Shown here one piece after another: positions 1 to 12,261 of a stretch of DNA of 64,000 nucleotides. The translations under genes and the position numbers were made by a program. The notes under the pieces were generated by a model. The model made no database searches and was not told where the DNA came from. It saw nothing but the letters and a program-made list of their open reading frames with translations. The first letter of the stretch is position 1, and each line of letters starts with the position of its first letter. The DNA comes from Paulownia fortunei. Taxonomy: Eukaryota; Streptophyta; Magnoliopsida; Lamiales; Paulowniaceae. The DNA lies in contig CM033121.1 in NCBI GenBank assembly GCA_019321725.1, forward strand, positions 12,896,001 through 12,960,000, in the 5' to 3' direction.

Positions 1-430
1 TGAATCACACTTCCTTAGACCGGATTGTAATCAGGCCAAAAAGTCAAATTTATTATGGGCTTGGTGTTATCTCATGGATTGGGCTTGATAATTTAGTAGA
101 TTCGGCTTATTGTGCCAATGTAAATGGGGCCTAAGAGAAGTCTTTATAAATAGACCTCAGCTCTAAGTAGGGTAGAGAAAGCAATGTCAATATTTAATTC
201 TCACAATAACCATTGATAAAGTGCTAACTTAAGCATTACAGCATTTACCCCTCAGGACGATTGCGGAGCTCTGTTTTGCAAGTTAACACTGACATCCAAT
301 CAACTTAGCTCCAGGTCTGTACTAACATTGGGGGCTCTATTTTGTAGGTTTATACTAACGTTTGGTCAACTTCGACGTTAGTCCAATCAACCTCATAATT
401 TATCTTTGGCATTTCAAGTAGTTAGATTTA
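1..430 (+). mobile_element. LTR-like remnant, probably Tat-type
   Basis: This stretch reads like the end of a plant Ty3/gypsy LTR. A plant-type TATA box (TTTATAAATAG, 143-153) sits in GC-richer sequence, followed about 60-110 bases later by a CTAACTTAAGCAT segment that also occurs near 25,142 in a better supported Tat LTR. No internal region follows, so it would be a solo or truncated LTR. The upstream boundary lies outside the window. The call rests on layout and short motif similarity only. Confidence 0.35.
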
Positions 431-773
431 ATCCATAGAATTCCATACATCATCATCATATTCTCTAACTTGAGTTTTTTTCGTTTTATTTGGTTTCTCT
501 TATGGGTACTTCTTGTACAAAGCACTAGTTCATTGCTATCTGCATTAGAGGTTATGGGAGGTAAGATTTTTATGAAATGATGTGGTGATATATAGCGGCA
601 TTAAGTATATTTGATTGATATACAGAGATGGGAAAAAATAGCATTGATTATTTTAATTTTATAAATACTACTATTAGTTAAAAACTCATTTTAAATAAAC
701 AATTATGAAAAATTTGACATGAGAAGACCTCCAGTTCATATAGGAAGAGCAAATGAAAGGAATTTTATTGTAA
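431..773. other. Intergenic, nothing recognised
   Basis: AT-rich sequence between the LTR-like remnant and the Helitron end. No reading frame, repeat or element end was recognised. Confidence 0.5.
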
Positions 774-1617
774 CTAGTAAGAAGAACATGCGTTGCACAT
801 GATTTATATAATTTTATTAAATTATTATATTACTTAATAATTTTGTTGAGGAATATTAAAATATTAATAGGTTTTTTATAAATAAAGAAATAATAATTAA
901 ATACTTAATTAATTAAAACTAAAATGTTTCAAGGTACTTTAAAATATTTTATTTTCAGATCAATTAAATAATTTTTTTAAAGAACTAAAGTCAACACAAA
1001 ATTAAAACTTAAATAATAATATAACTAAATAAGTTCTTATATGAATTTAAGATCACATTACTCATTCTCTTATTTGATTTTGATGGCTGGAGAATTTTTT
1101 TTCTTACTTTACTTTATTTATTTATTTGCATTAGATGCAATATACATGATCAAATCAAATAATTTTACATGCTAAAAACTGATAAATCACAAATTATCAC
1201 ATTTATCATAAATTTTATAGTAAATTAAATTATTTCGTTACCAAAACCAGCACAACATCATGATGTTATTTGTAATTACTATTTAAAATTTAAAAATATA
1301 TAAAGGATAATCTTATCCACATGCTTACTTCTCTTGCTCACTTCTTTTTTTCTATCTCACTCCTTCCAGCAAAGAAATATAACTAAAAATACAAATTGCA
1401 ATATAGAACATCTATAAAAATATTTACTTTTTCATATTTCATTTTTATTATATAACAACAACGTTAATATTTTTATCATAATATTTGAACTTAAAGTTAG
1501 TTTAATCCACCTCTTTTGAGATTTACAGTTTTAGTAAAACATCTTTTTGATCTTATTATGTCAAAGATTAAAAAATAAAAAAATAAAATTGTATTTAAAA
1601 ATAAGGGTCCTACTTCA

Positions 1618-3167
1618 TGGTTTGGTATCTAATACTCCTATACAAATTAAATCTTCACTTAACCTCGTGATCTTAAAAAGTTCAATTGAATGGACAAAAA
1701 ACACCCTTACGCCTTTGTAAAAGAACAATTTACCTTACCCCCTATTATAGTTCATATAGCACTTTGTCCCTTCTATAATCATAATATCAATCAATTCGAC
1801 TCTAAACTTTGTTCAACATGAAAAACTAACTAAATAACATTTCACTTTCGTTTTACACAAGTTTTAATAAATATTTTAAATATTAGTTGGATATCATTCA
1901 AAAAAATACGATAAACATAAGTATTCATATTAAGAATAAACATGAAAGAAAAAATATTTTAAAAAGTTTTAAACAAAGGAAAATATTAAAACATGAATTC
2001 TAAAGGAAAAAAACATCCTCTGCAATCAAATATGTCAATAAATTAATTCCAAACTTTATTCCACATGAATAAACTAATTAAATAAAGTATCATTTTTTAT
2101 TTATATAATTTTAAACAAACACAAAAATATTAATAAAATATCATACTAATAAATTATAGTAAAATATCATATTAATAAGTTAAAATAAATATAACTTTTA
2201 TATTGATTAAATATAAAAAAAATACGCACTTTAAATGATGAATTGTTAAAGAAGGAAAATATAAGCGAATTCTTAAGAATCAAGACCTCTTTACAATCAA
2301 ATATCAACTTATTTGACCCTAAAATTTATTAAACATGAAAAAACAACTTGAATAAGGTGTCAATCTTTTATCTTTTAAATATATTTAAACAAAATTAACA
2401 CCCATGTTTATCTTTTATCTATATATGGATTATTTAAATTTATGTAAAGAAAAATTGACACTTATTTAATTATTTTTTTCATGTTTAATAAAATTTGGAG
2501 TCAAATTAGTTGATATATCTGATTGATAAGATGTCTTTTAATTTTTTCTTAAGAATTCTTTTCTTGAATATTTTACTTCTTTAAGACTTCATCATTTAAG
2601 TGTGTGTTTTTTATGTTCATTTAATGAATAATAGTATATTTAACTTAATTTTTTATTATAATATTAGTATACACTTATATAACAAAAAAAAGATATGTTA
2701 TTCAATTATTTTTTTCACTTGGAATAAAAATTGGAATTCAATTTATTTGATATATTTGATTGTAGATGGTGTTTTTTCCCATTTAGTATTTTATTTTTGA
2801 ATGTTTTTCTTTGTTTAAGACTTTTGTATTTTGAAATATTGTTTAATGTTTATTTTTAATATGAACAATTATGTTTAAATTACTTTTTAGTATGATATTC
2901 TACTAATATTAAAAATATTTATTTAAACTTATGTAAAACAAAAATGAAACATCACTTAATTAGTTGTTTAAATAAATTTTAGGGTCAAATTGGTTGATAA
3001 TTAGATTGTAGAGGGGATAAAATGCTATATAAATTATAAAAGGGATAAAGTGAATTTATTTATTTTCAAAGGCATGAGGGTGTTTTTTATTCATCCAATT
3101 GAACTTTTTAAGATTAAGTGGGTAAGTAAAGATTTAATTTGTACAGGTGGTATTTGATTACAAACCA
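1618..3167. repeat. Large foldback element (inverted repeat, about 1.55 kb)
   Basis: The left half (1618 to about 2390) and the reverse complement of the right half (about 2395-3167) align along their whole length, with indels. Both arms begin TGGTTTG, pass through ACAAATTAAATCTT, and share TCTTAAAAAGTTCAATTG about 65 bases in. The centre is near 2392, so the unit is almost all palindrome. Short open frames inside it are AT-rich and unconvincing. No clear target-site duplication was seen. The structure fits a foldback or long-TIR DNA transposon derivative such as a Mutator-like MITE. Confidence 0.7.
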
Positions 3168-3599
3168 TTAGTACAACAAAAAAATTTAATCCTTTAATAA
3201 ATAATAAAACCATAGATAGTTTTAGAAAACAAAAACAGGAGGCCAAAATTTTAATCTTGAGGCAATCCTCAACAACTATATATAATATTGATTAACTTTA
3301 TGTTTGAGAATTACTTTGCAAAAACTTAATTTTTTAAATGAATATTTTAAAATAAGAATTAACTTTGTTTCTAAAATGCATAAAGTCTTAGAAATAAGTA
3401 AAAGATCAAAACTAAAGGTTCAAGTACATGAAGGAAAGAGTATAATAACTTTTACATGTTTGAAATATATTAATTTTAAAAATATAAGTGAGGGTCATGT
3501 TTTAAAATACGTAATTAAGAAAAAAATGTTAGACCAAAATTCAAATTATTAGGTTTATAACACATAGAATATGTATTATTATTTATCTATGGCAAAAAT

Positions 3600-5540
3600 G
3601 TATCTGAAACTAACTCCTTTTGATTTTTTTTAAAAAATGCACGATGTATTATACTATTAAAGATGGTATTTGCAATTGAATTTGAGTCTTTTATTTTATT
3701 ACAAAAATTGCGTAGTTGTAAATTTGTAAGACATGTATTAGTACAAAAATCATAACTATTTATTATATATGAATAAATCTATACTCATTATGTCATTGAA
3801 GAGACTCTAAAATTTAAAGTTGATCTCATTCATTTTTTTTTCATGAAATTATTTATTATAAAATATAACTATCAAATCGTTTTTAAAAAAGTTATGCCTT
3901 TCTTGAAAAACAAAAGGGAAATAGTACTTTGAACTTTAGATAAATTTTTGATAGAATTTTTGATAAAAATAAGAGGATGTGCTCACCAAATATTCAAACT
4001 TCAAGTTTGCAAATAACTCCTTAAAGTTACTATGCATGATTTAACACAGTAAGTTTTAAGAGTAAATTTGGTATAAAAATATTATCATGAATATCATATT
4101 AGTACCTGAATTAGCATGTAGTTTAAGAAATACCACACCTCGACGCTCATATTGTTATAAATTAAATAAAGTTCTTTTAGTTATTTTTTTTCCTTACAAT
4201 AGCATATATACATCTTTAGACTCTATCCAATTTTAATTCTTATTTCAATCTTTCATGTTATACTTTATTTTTGTTAAATTAAATTATTTTGTACCTGAGT
4301 TTTATAATAAATATCATTTTGATGCCTGAATTTTTATAATTTTTAAGGGTGTAATTTTTAAGTGAACCCAAGTTTAAACATAAATTTCAAATTGATAAAT
4401 ATGACAAATACGTAATTGTGCATAATACTCAACTTTTAATGACTAAAATTCTTTGATACGAAGTCCTCTATATATTCTTATGATATTTGATCGGACAACT
4501 TTCGAAATTCTAATTTATAATGAAACTGATTTTATTTGATAACTTAGTGTATTCAAAGAAGAACGATAAAAAGAAGACAAACTTCTAATTTTTGATGAAG
4601 AATTTGAGATATAAAGGGATACTTGATATTACATTAAAATTATATTATTAAAGATAATTGAAGTACGTATTATATAATTACAAATTACATTTACAAGTAT
4701 ACTTAATTCTTTCATTTTATTATAAAAATTACATAGTTGTAAATTTGTGAACGATGTATAATTATAAAAATCATAATTACTTATTATATATAAAAAGTAA
4801 TCTATACTCCTTATGTCATTAAAGAGACTAAGATTTGAAATTGATCTCATTAATTTATTTTGTTCATAATTTTTTAATTTTATATAACTACCTATTAATT
4901 TTTGAAAACATATACCTTTTTCAAAAAATAAAGCAAGATGGATCTTGATTTTTAAATAATTTTTTCATATAATTTTTATCAAATAAGGGAATGTGGTTGC
5001 CAAAGATTCAAATCTCAAGGTGTAAATATCCCTTTAAACTTGCTATGCATAGTTTTAACATAGTAAGTAAACTTGAAGAGTATTTAAATTAACATATAGT
5101 TAAGAAATACTTGACTTTCCCTGCAAATGTCAAACTGTTCCCTGCAAATGTCAAATTGTTACATATCAAATGAAGTTTTTTTAGTTTTTCTTCTATGTCA
5201 TGTATGCACTTTTAGACTTGATCCAATTTTAGTTCTTGTTTTACTCTTTCACATTATACTTTGTTTTGTTAAATTAAATTATTTTGGCATCTGGATCTTA
5301 TCATAATATCATATTGGTGAGTTAATTTTTATAATGTTTTATGGGTGTAATTTTTAAGTGACATCCAATTTTACCATAAATGTCAAACTAATACATATCA
5401 AATGATTTTTTTATTTAATTTTTCTTCTAAATTTCTTCTGATGACATACATACTCTTTTTAACTCTATTTATTATACATTTTATTTTATCTAATATAATT
5501 TAAGATTTTGTAACAATATACCTCTATAAAAGTAAGAAAT
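3600..5540. repeat. Diverged direct repeats, about 1 kb period
   Basis: Sequence from about 3640-4390 recurs at about 4640-5380 with an offset near 1,020 bases; TTGTAAATTTGT and TATGTCATT..AGAGACT anchors occur in both. Part of the unit (about 5105-5270) recurs again at 5380-5520. A further segment (about 4390-4630) recurs at 7180-7440, next to the Helitron 5' end. No coding is evident. This looks like internal duplication within a non-autonomous element. Confidence 0.55.
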
Positions 5541-6145
5541 AAAAAGTCTATGATGGAGAGATTGAAATCAAAATGTATTTTAAAAGGAACAATAATTTAA
5601 AACTAAAACTTATGACGCGAGATATAAAATAAGTTTTGTGAAAATCATATTAACTCCTTATATAGAGTTTAATAAGTGATTATTTTTTTGCTGTAACAAA
5701 TTTGGTTCTTTTTTCGGATTCTTTTTTACTTCGCATCCTACTCATAAGGCCTATTAAAATAAAATATGTAAGAAAATACAATAAAATAAAATATATATTT
5801 CTCTTGTTTTCTCTATTCTTTCTTAAACCTCCCTAGTAAAATTTAATTTTAAAATTTCATCTCATTAATTTTAAAAATATAGCTCTCATGAGGTTTATTT
5901 TAATTTTTAAGTTGTTATTTGAGAATGTTTTTATTATTTTTAATATGTTTGTTTATGCAATCAAAAGAACATATCAGGAAAAATTAACTAAATTGATAAT
6001 TGTATATGGATGTAAAAGGTTAAAGGCTATTTACAAAAAAAAATTAGATAAAGATTAATGGAAAAACTTGGATACCAAAATTATTTTTATTCTATTTTTT
6101 GAATAGTATCTTAATTTTGCTAATCTTTAAACTAATTACTTTTTA

Positions 6146-7056
6146 GGGCAAAATACATAAACTCCCTTAATTTCACCTATGGCTACAAACACCCCCTCAA
6201 ACGAATAAATGTATCATTTATCCCCTGAATTAAATACTTGATAAATTACCTTTAATGCAATGAATTTGTATAGTTTTTAGTATTTTGCACTTTTACATCA
6301 TATATTTAATTTTAAATTTTTCTAATTAATATTTAAAATTCTATTTTTTTAAAATTAATCAGTGACTTAAGTAATTAAAATCTTAAAAAACTAAAGTAAT
6401 AAAATGAGTGTAATAAATATGCAAAAATATTACATATGAAATTATTATTTTAATTATTTGAATTCAAAGTAAAGTTATTAACTATTTAATCTAAATAAGT
6501 TTTGAGTATTTTGAATACAAAGAAATAAGTATATCTCCATTGATATTATAGACATGTTCCATTTTTTTTTTAAATTAAGCAAAAATATATTTCAATAAAT
6601 ATTGAACTCATTTGTATAAAAATGAATAAGTATATATTCATAAATTTGATTTAGATACATATATAAAATTGAATAAAAATATTTTTTGCAATTTTATTCA
6701 AAAGAGTTCAAAATTTATTGAAATATATTTTTGCTTTATTTTGAATTCAGATAATAAAAATATTTTTTCATGTTTATTATTTTATTTATTATACTCATTT
6801 ATTACTTTAATTTTTGAATTTTGGATTATTTAGGTTGCTAATTATTTTTTCAAAAAGATTATAAATTAAAATATTTTTAAATTAAAAAAGAATTAAAATT
6901 AAATTTAGGGTGAAAAATACTTAAAATATACTATAAACTACATAAATTTATTGCACTAAGGGTAACTTTGTCCAAATATTTAATTCAGATGGTAAATAAT
7001 GCATTGTTAGGGGGTGTTTGCGGTAGGTGAAGTTAAGGGGAATTATGCATTTTCCC
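6146..7056. mobile_element. Foldback MITE with 10-bp target duplication
   Basis: A 911-bp element whose arms are inverted copies along nearly the whole length, centred near 6,600. The left arm begins GGGCAAAATACATAA and the right arm, reverse-complemented, begins GGGAAAATGCATAA. It is flanked on both sides by the identical 10-mer TTACTTTTTA (6136-6145 and 7057-7066). A 9-10 bp duplication with long inverted arms fits a Mutator-like MITE. No transposase is encoded. It sits inside the candidate Helitron. Confidence 0.8.
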
Positions 7057-7556
7057 TTACTTTTTATTTAGCATCAAAACTGCAAGAACTAATTTTTTTA
7101 TTTTCTCTTTTCATTTATGCTGTAAATTGGTATTTTTTTCTCTAGAATTATTATAGATATATTTCAATTATTGAGAAAATAAGAAAAAATATCATAAATA
7201 CACAGTTTTGCATAACACTTAATTTTAAATGGTTAAAATTTTATCATATGAAATCCTCTATATATGCTTATGATACATGATTGGAAAGCTATGGAAATCT
7301 AGTTTAAAATGAAACTAATATTATTTAAAAATTCAAAGTATTTAAGAGTTATAATAGAAAGAATATATACTTTCAGTTTTTAAAAAAGAATTTGGAATAT
7401 AAAAGGACACTTATCTTGTAATTAAACAAATAAAAGTTAAATAATATTAAATTACTTAATTACCCTTAAACTTAGCTATGACAAAAAGATATTTTTATGG
7501 GATAAAAAATTTCAAGAAACTTTTCAAGCTATTCACACTTTTATTAATAGTATAGA

Positions 7557-9899
7557 TATAGATTATAACACGACGTTTATAACTGTCAATTGCTACTAGC
7601 AAGTAGAACCCTCGTTATGTTCCACTTTGTTGCTTTGAGTTTAGCTATATAAATTTTAACAAGGTCTAACAGAGTGATTTAATAAAATTCTATTATTTTG
7701 TGAGTTTGTTTAAAATATGTATATATATGTGTGTATGTATTTTTTTCCACAAAAAAGTCTTTATAAACTGAGTCTTCATGAGTATGTTACTGTTGAAAGG
7801 AAAGAAATTTCGACAAAAACAATATACAAAAATTCAAGTTTGTGTTGAATGTGACCACATCCAAACATACTCGTGGACTAATTAATTTACATTTATTATG
7901 TGATTGATTTACATTTCAAAGAAAACAACAAATTTGGGTTAAATACTAATAGCACCCCTTAAGTATATTTTCCACATAAAATACTCCCTAACATTCAAAA
8001 CTTTCGACTACACCCTTATTTTTTAACCATCGAAACTTGTTGGAAAAAAAAAAAAAAAAACAACCTACCTCATTATATCATTTGCACCCTTGAAGTATGA
8101 TGCTGCATCAATCACCCCCAAAACTTTAAAATTCAAATCTAATTTCAAGAAAATAAATTCAAAATTAAACCTGGGAAAATAATTTATAACAATGATAAGA
8201 AAATTTAAAACCAAACGTAGGACAACAAATTTACATTAGTGAAAGGAAATGAAAACCAACAAAAAATTTATAATTTTTATTTAGAGTTATACTTAGTCCA
8301 CTAAAATAAAAAATTTAGAAAATTACATACCCTTCTACTAGATTTTTCTTAAAGTCCCCTACGTCAAACCATTAATTGTATCAAATGTTTACCTTGATCT
8401 TTAGTTAGACAGTAGGAGGTTAAAAGATCAAATTTGTTATAGTTTATTGGGAATCTAAGAGGATTATGGTATGCGATATGTATTAACTATTAGATAATTA
8501 TTTAGAGAAATGTATTTGACATAGTAGAAATAAAACAATATTTGATCTCGAGAAAAAATAAAATCATTCACATAGCTAGAAATTATTTATAAATATACAC
8601 ATCTTTACTGGCATATATGAAAATTAGTTCAACTTACGAATAATTTAACATATTAAATTAGAAACTGGTTGATAATAAGAACATGTCTATCTGACACCAA
8701 TCACATTTAGAATTTTTGGGGGAGAATCACTCGGCGAGGGCAGGCAATGGTCAACATAATTCAGGCAGAAAATATTGAGAAGCGGCTAATGATGCAAGAG
8801 CTCTTTTTTCTTTCCACACACTAAAAAATTAAGGGTTCCAAAAATGATAAGTATGTTCGGTTTCTTGACACTCCCTTTTCATTTTATACCAACCAAAAAA
8901 GAGCGATTGAGAGTAAATTTTAGGTTCTGTATTGTTGAGAAGTTATTAGCCATCAGTGACCGTACTTTCATAAAGCATCGGTGACTCCTCTCCTTCCTCT
9001 TAAATCTCGAACACAAAATCAATCTCTCCATCAGCTCAATTAAGAGTTCCTAAATAAATTGAACTAGACTTAAGACGAACCAACTGCCCAATAAAAAATT
9101 ACTTTCTTAAGACTTCAAACTACTACTCATTAATAATACTATGAAAGAAAAGTAAAGAACTCTTTTTATTGACTTGGCTTGCTGTACAATCCTAAAATTA
9201 GTTCTATACATATAACCAAAATTGAATGCAATAATTAAATGATGATGAGCAATATCAGTTAGCCATAAACTATGTATAGTTGTGTTTGTGGTTGAAATCC
9301 ACCAACAAGGGTTAAAATGATAGTTCTTGCTCCTTGAGAGGTCCCAAATAAATGACTGCTTGAATCAGGGTTTTGAGTATAAAGATTCCACTTATGTGAA
9401 AAAATGGGCCTAACACTTGGGATGTGGTAATACATCTAAAAAATTATTCCATCTACTATACTCCCCTCTAGATCAAGGAATAGCAATATGTACTAAATAT
9501 CATGTTCAAGTCATAGGATTTAAGCCGAAGAGTGTTGACAAATGATGATTCAGATGAGATTCCGTATTTTTGAACCCATCTCTTTCAAAGTGAGATAGAT
9601 ATTCTCTATACTATAAATAAAGTCAATTCTAACAAATCACATACTCTAAAAACATATAACGAAATAAATTCCACAATCGAATTACCAAAATTGAATAGGC
9701 CTGAAATCCAAGTTCTAACTGATTGATTTTTTATTCAAAAGCTAGGACTTTGTGGTTCTTACAGATTAACGAGAATAACTAAATTTTTACAACAAATAAT
9801 GAGATTTCAATTACATTGCTTGATTCCTTAATTAAATATGGACAAAGATTTAAAAGTTATCTGTAAATAAATTATTACGAATCAATGTTGAAGAATAAA
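7557..9899. other. Gene-free AT-rich stretch
   Basis: No convincing coding, RNA gene or element end was found. It holds a TA/TG-rich microsatellite-like patch near 7,715-7,740 and a run of 17 A at 8,044-8,060. Two similar short patches near 7,950 and 8,080 (CCCTT..AAGTAT motifs) suggest old repeat remnants. Confidence 0.4.
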
Positions 9900-10330
9900 A
9901 ATTTTAACACTGATGTGGTATGGTTTTGGCCTATCCTATGTTGGGCTCGTCTGAGTTGAGTTTAGATTAGGGTTGGGTTATGATTAGAGGTTATCTGTGG
10001 GCCCATACCTAAATTAGTGAGGAAGAAGCTTCAGCCCAACTTGATGTTGCCCAGTATTTACTATTGGAAATGATGATTAGAATTGGGCTGCTCAGCCTAA
10101 CCTAAATGGTAGGTCTGCTTGGATCTGAGATGAGGAAGGTCGCTCGATGAAAGATTTTCATAACTGATGGATACTGAGCTTTGATCAGTCTGAGCCGGTT
10201 TACCTAGCATGAATATAGTAAAGTATATTTCACAACCTCCTAACAATATATATACATATATATATATATATAAACAATCTGTGCAACATAATTGGTGCAT
10301 GTATGCGTGTGTATCACTTTTTTTTATTTG
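9900..10330 (+). mobile_element. Possible U3 part of the Tat 5' LTR
   Basis: Moderately GC-rich sequence with repeated GGGCT/GGGCCC words and a GAGTTGAGTTTAG segment that loosely resembles the Tat-type LTR near 24,900-25,200. It may be the upstream part of the Tat LTR whose downstream part is at 11,809-12,194, separated by another LTR. A TA microsatellite occupies about 10,247-10,272. The evidence is positional plus weak similarity. Confidence 0.3.
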
Positions 10331-10374
10331 TTAGTTTGACAAAATATTGATAAAAGTAAAGTGCTTTCACATCC

Positions 10375-11808
10375 TGTAAAATTGTATATATATAGATAGT
10401 TATTTGAATGATAAGAAAGTCTATCAAAATCATTACAAACTCAGACTCATTTACAATAAACATTTTACTATCCAATTTAGTTTCATGACCTCCCTAAGCA
10501 TATCCAATCACTCTCAAATTTTTATCATACTTAGCTAACATGTATATAAATATAATAATATTTTATAATTGCCTAAAATCACTGATTTACCTCAGTAAAA
10601 CCAACCCACTTTTCACAGCACAAAAATTGTAAGTTCTATTATGACAGTTTTGAGTGTTTCTTTAAATATCAAACCATATTTCAATTTATAACCTCTCCAA
10701 ACTTACAAAAATCACCTAAACGTATATATAAACACATATATGGTGAAATATATAGGTTTTAATCAAGTTATACATATATAAAGCTTTAAAAAATAAAAAC
10801 CAGCAAGTATACAATTTCTGTCCCTAATAATTTCTATTGCAATTTTGCAACTAAAAGTCCATCTTTTGTAAATTATAAGACCATAGATAACATCCTACAA
10901 TAATTATAAACAATAATAGAAGCTTTAAAAGTCATAAACCTTCAGACAATTCAAGAAATTAAATAAAAAACATGAGTTAAGCTCACCTATGCACAAATTT
11001 AAACTTCTCTTTGCTTCCTTCACTTTTTTCTTTACTTGGAATCACTTGATAGCAACTTCTAAAATTCATTATGGAGGTTTGGGAGGTGAAAGAGCTCATA
11101 AAATGGTTTTTGGTCGTAGTTCAAGGATAGAAATGAAGAAGGGTTGAGGTGGTAGTTTGAGTTGGTAAAGCTTGAGGTAACAAAACTTGAGGTGTCAAGT
11201 GGTGGTTCAAATATAATATTATTCACACCTTATACAGCCCTAATATAGTATTTCTCAATATTTATTTATCTATTCACAACCTATTTTAATTTTTATACGA
11301 TCGGATAATAAATTTTTGCCCTAATTTCTTAATCGTTCATTCGATCTCCAAACCGATTGACATCCAATTCTTAAATGATTATCTAGTTTACATTTCTAAA
11401 ATTATATGCACATATGGACCTTGTAATATGACACTTAAATCATATTATATCATGTCCAATATCCCAAGTATATTAATTCATGGATGTATACTTTTAAAAT
11501 ATCTCGATCTAATTGAATCGAATCATATAAGCTTACTAGTAACACCTTTAACACTTTCAAAGTTATAACATATAACCTATGAATATCCAATATATTGACC
11601 AATCTATTCTTTTTCTTATCTAAATATAGAATTACTTAATTAGGTTATAGAACCTCAACCACTAATATCAAGTGATAGCATTAGAGGTCTAACAATTAAG
11701 AATGTTATATAAGATACCATGTAGATGTTAATGCAAATTAGCATATAAGCAGTATGTAGTGCATGAATTATATTGGCCAAGTGAGTAGTATGAGGCTTGG
11801 GTATTACA
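10375..11808 (-). mobile_element. Solo LTR, TGTAATACCC type
   Basis: On the minus strand this begins TGTAATACCC at 11,808 and can end ..TTTTACA at 10,375, giving the inverted termini TGTAA/TTACA. The length (about 1.43 kb) and start resemble LTRs of plant Ty3/gypsy chromoviruses of the Del/Tekay type, an inference from general knowledge. No internal domain adjoins either end, so it is called solo. No target-site duplication matches at these limits (CATCC versus GTATA), so the 10,375 end is tentative. Confidence 0.45.
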
Positions 11809-12194
11809 GTATACACGAAAATGATAAGGAGTTTTGGTTTGATTGAATTAGGACTGTAAGAAAAGAAAGGAGGATCTTCAGATGTCCTGGATTTTAGGCA
11901 ATTTGCCTTATCTGTAGAAAGGTAAATAAGTCCTTCCTTAATTCTATTACCTTTCCATGCTACTATAAACTATGGTTCAAGATATGATTTAATTTTACAT
12001 TTATATTATTTACCAAATTACATACACACTTTGATTGAGTGATTGTTCGATTCTCTTCGAATACTTACTGATATGAACATCAGAGATTTTTCGCTGGGCA
12101 ACCCCCAATACTTTGCTAGTCAATTCAAGTGTGCTTCGTGGATTAAAGCGTTGGATCCAATGTTCTTAATTTGTGCTAGAAATTTATCACATCA
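11809..12194 (+). mobile_element. 3' part of the 5' LTR of Tat element 1
   Basis: This directly precedes the primer-binding site and ends ATCACATCA, a proper LTR terminus. It contains a GAACATCAGAG..CGCTGGG stretch typical of the R/U5 region of plant Tat LTRs. The upstream part is interrupted by, or lost to, the LTR at 10,375-11,808. Confidence 0.5.
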
Positions 12195-12196
12195 AG

Positions 12197-12214
12197 TGGC
12201 ACCATCTATGGGAA
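12197..12214 (+). other. Primer-binding site of Tat element 1
   Basis: TGGCACCATCTATGGGAA lies two bases after the LTR end. It differs from the common Tat-type site TGGCGCCGTCTGTGGGAA by three G-to-A changes, all consistent with decay of CpG or methylated cytosines. It marks the start of minus-strand DNA synthesis in the parent element. Confidence 0.65.
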
Positions 12215-12261
12215 AGATTTAAGTTAAGGCGTGAGTTTTTTTTTGGGTTGAGAAGATTTTT

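Larger units (their letters stand above)
774..7556 (-). mobile_element. Candidate non-autonomous Helitron
   Basis: Read on the minus strand, the right end starts TCTATACTATTAATAAAAG (from 7556), a typical plant Helitron 5' end. The left end finishes with an imperfect hairpin built on ATGTGCAACGCAT (about 786-800), a 7-base spacer and CTAG (774-777). The flanking bases are A before TC and T after CTAG, as expected for Helitron insertion between A and T. No Rep/helicase coding is present, so it would be non-autonomous. It contains the two foldback elements and the diverged repeats listed separately. At 6.8 kb it may have grown by internal insertions. Alternatively the two ends belong to different elements. 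Confidence 0.5.

Noticed and set aside
2600..2800. 66-codon open frame, plus strand
   Set aside because: Lies in one arm of the foldback element; composition is AT-driven (Phe/Tyr/Ile/Asn) and no motif is present.
3304..3552. 82-codon open frame, plus strand
   Set aside because: AT-rich, Lys/Ile/Asn-rich text in repetitive non-coding DNA; no family resemblance.
8044..8060. Run of 17 A that could be a retroposon tail
   Set aside because: No target-site duplication or SINE/LINE body upstream was recognised.
10097..10300. 67-codon open frame, minus strand
   Set aside because: Includes a translated TA microsatellite and falls in LTR-like sequence.
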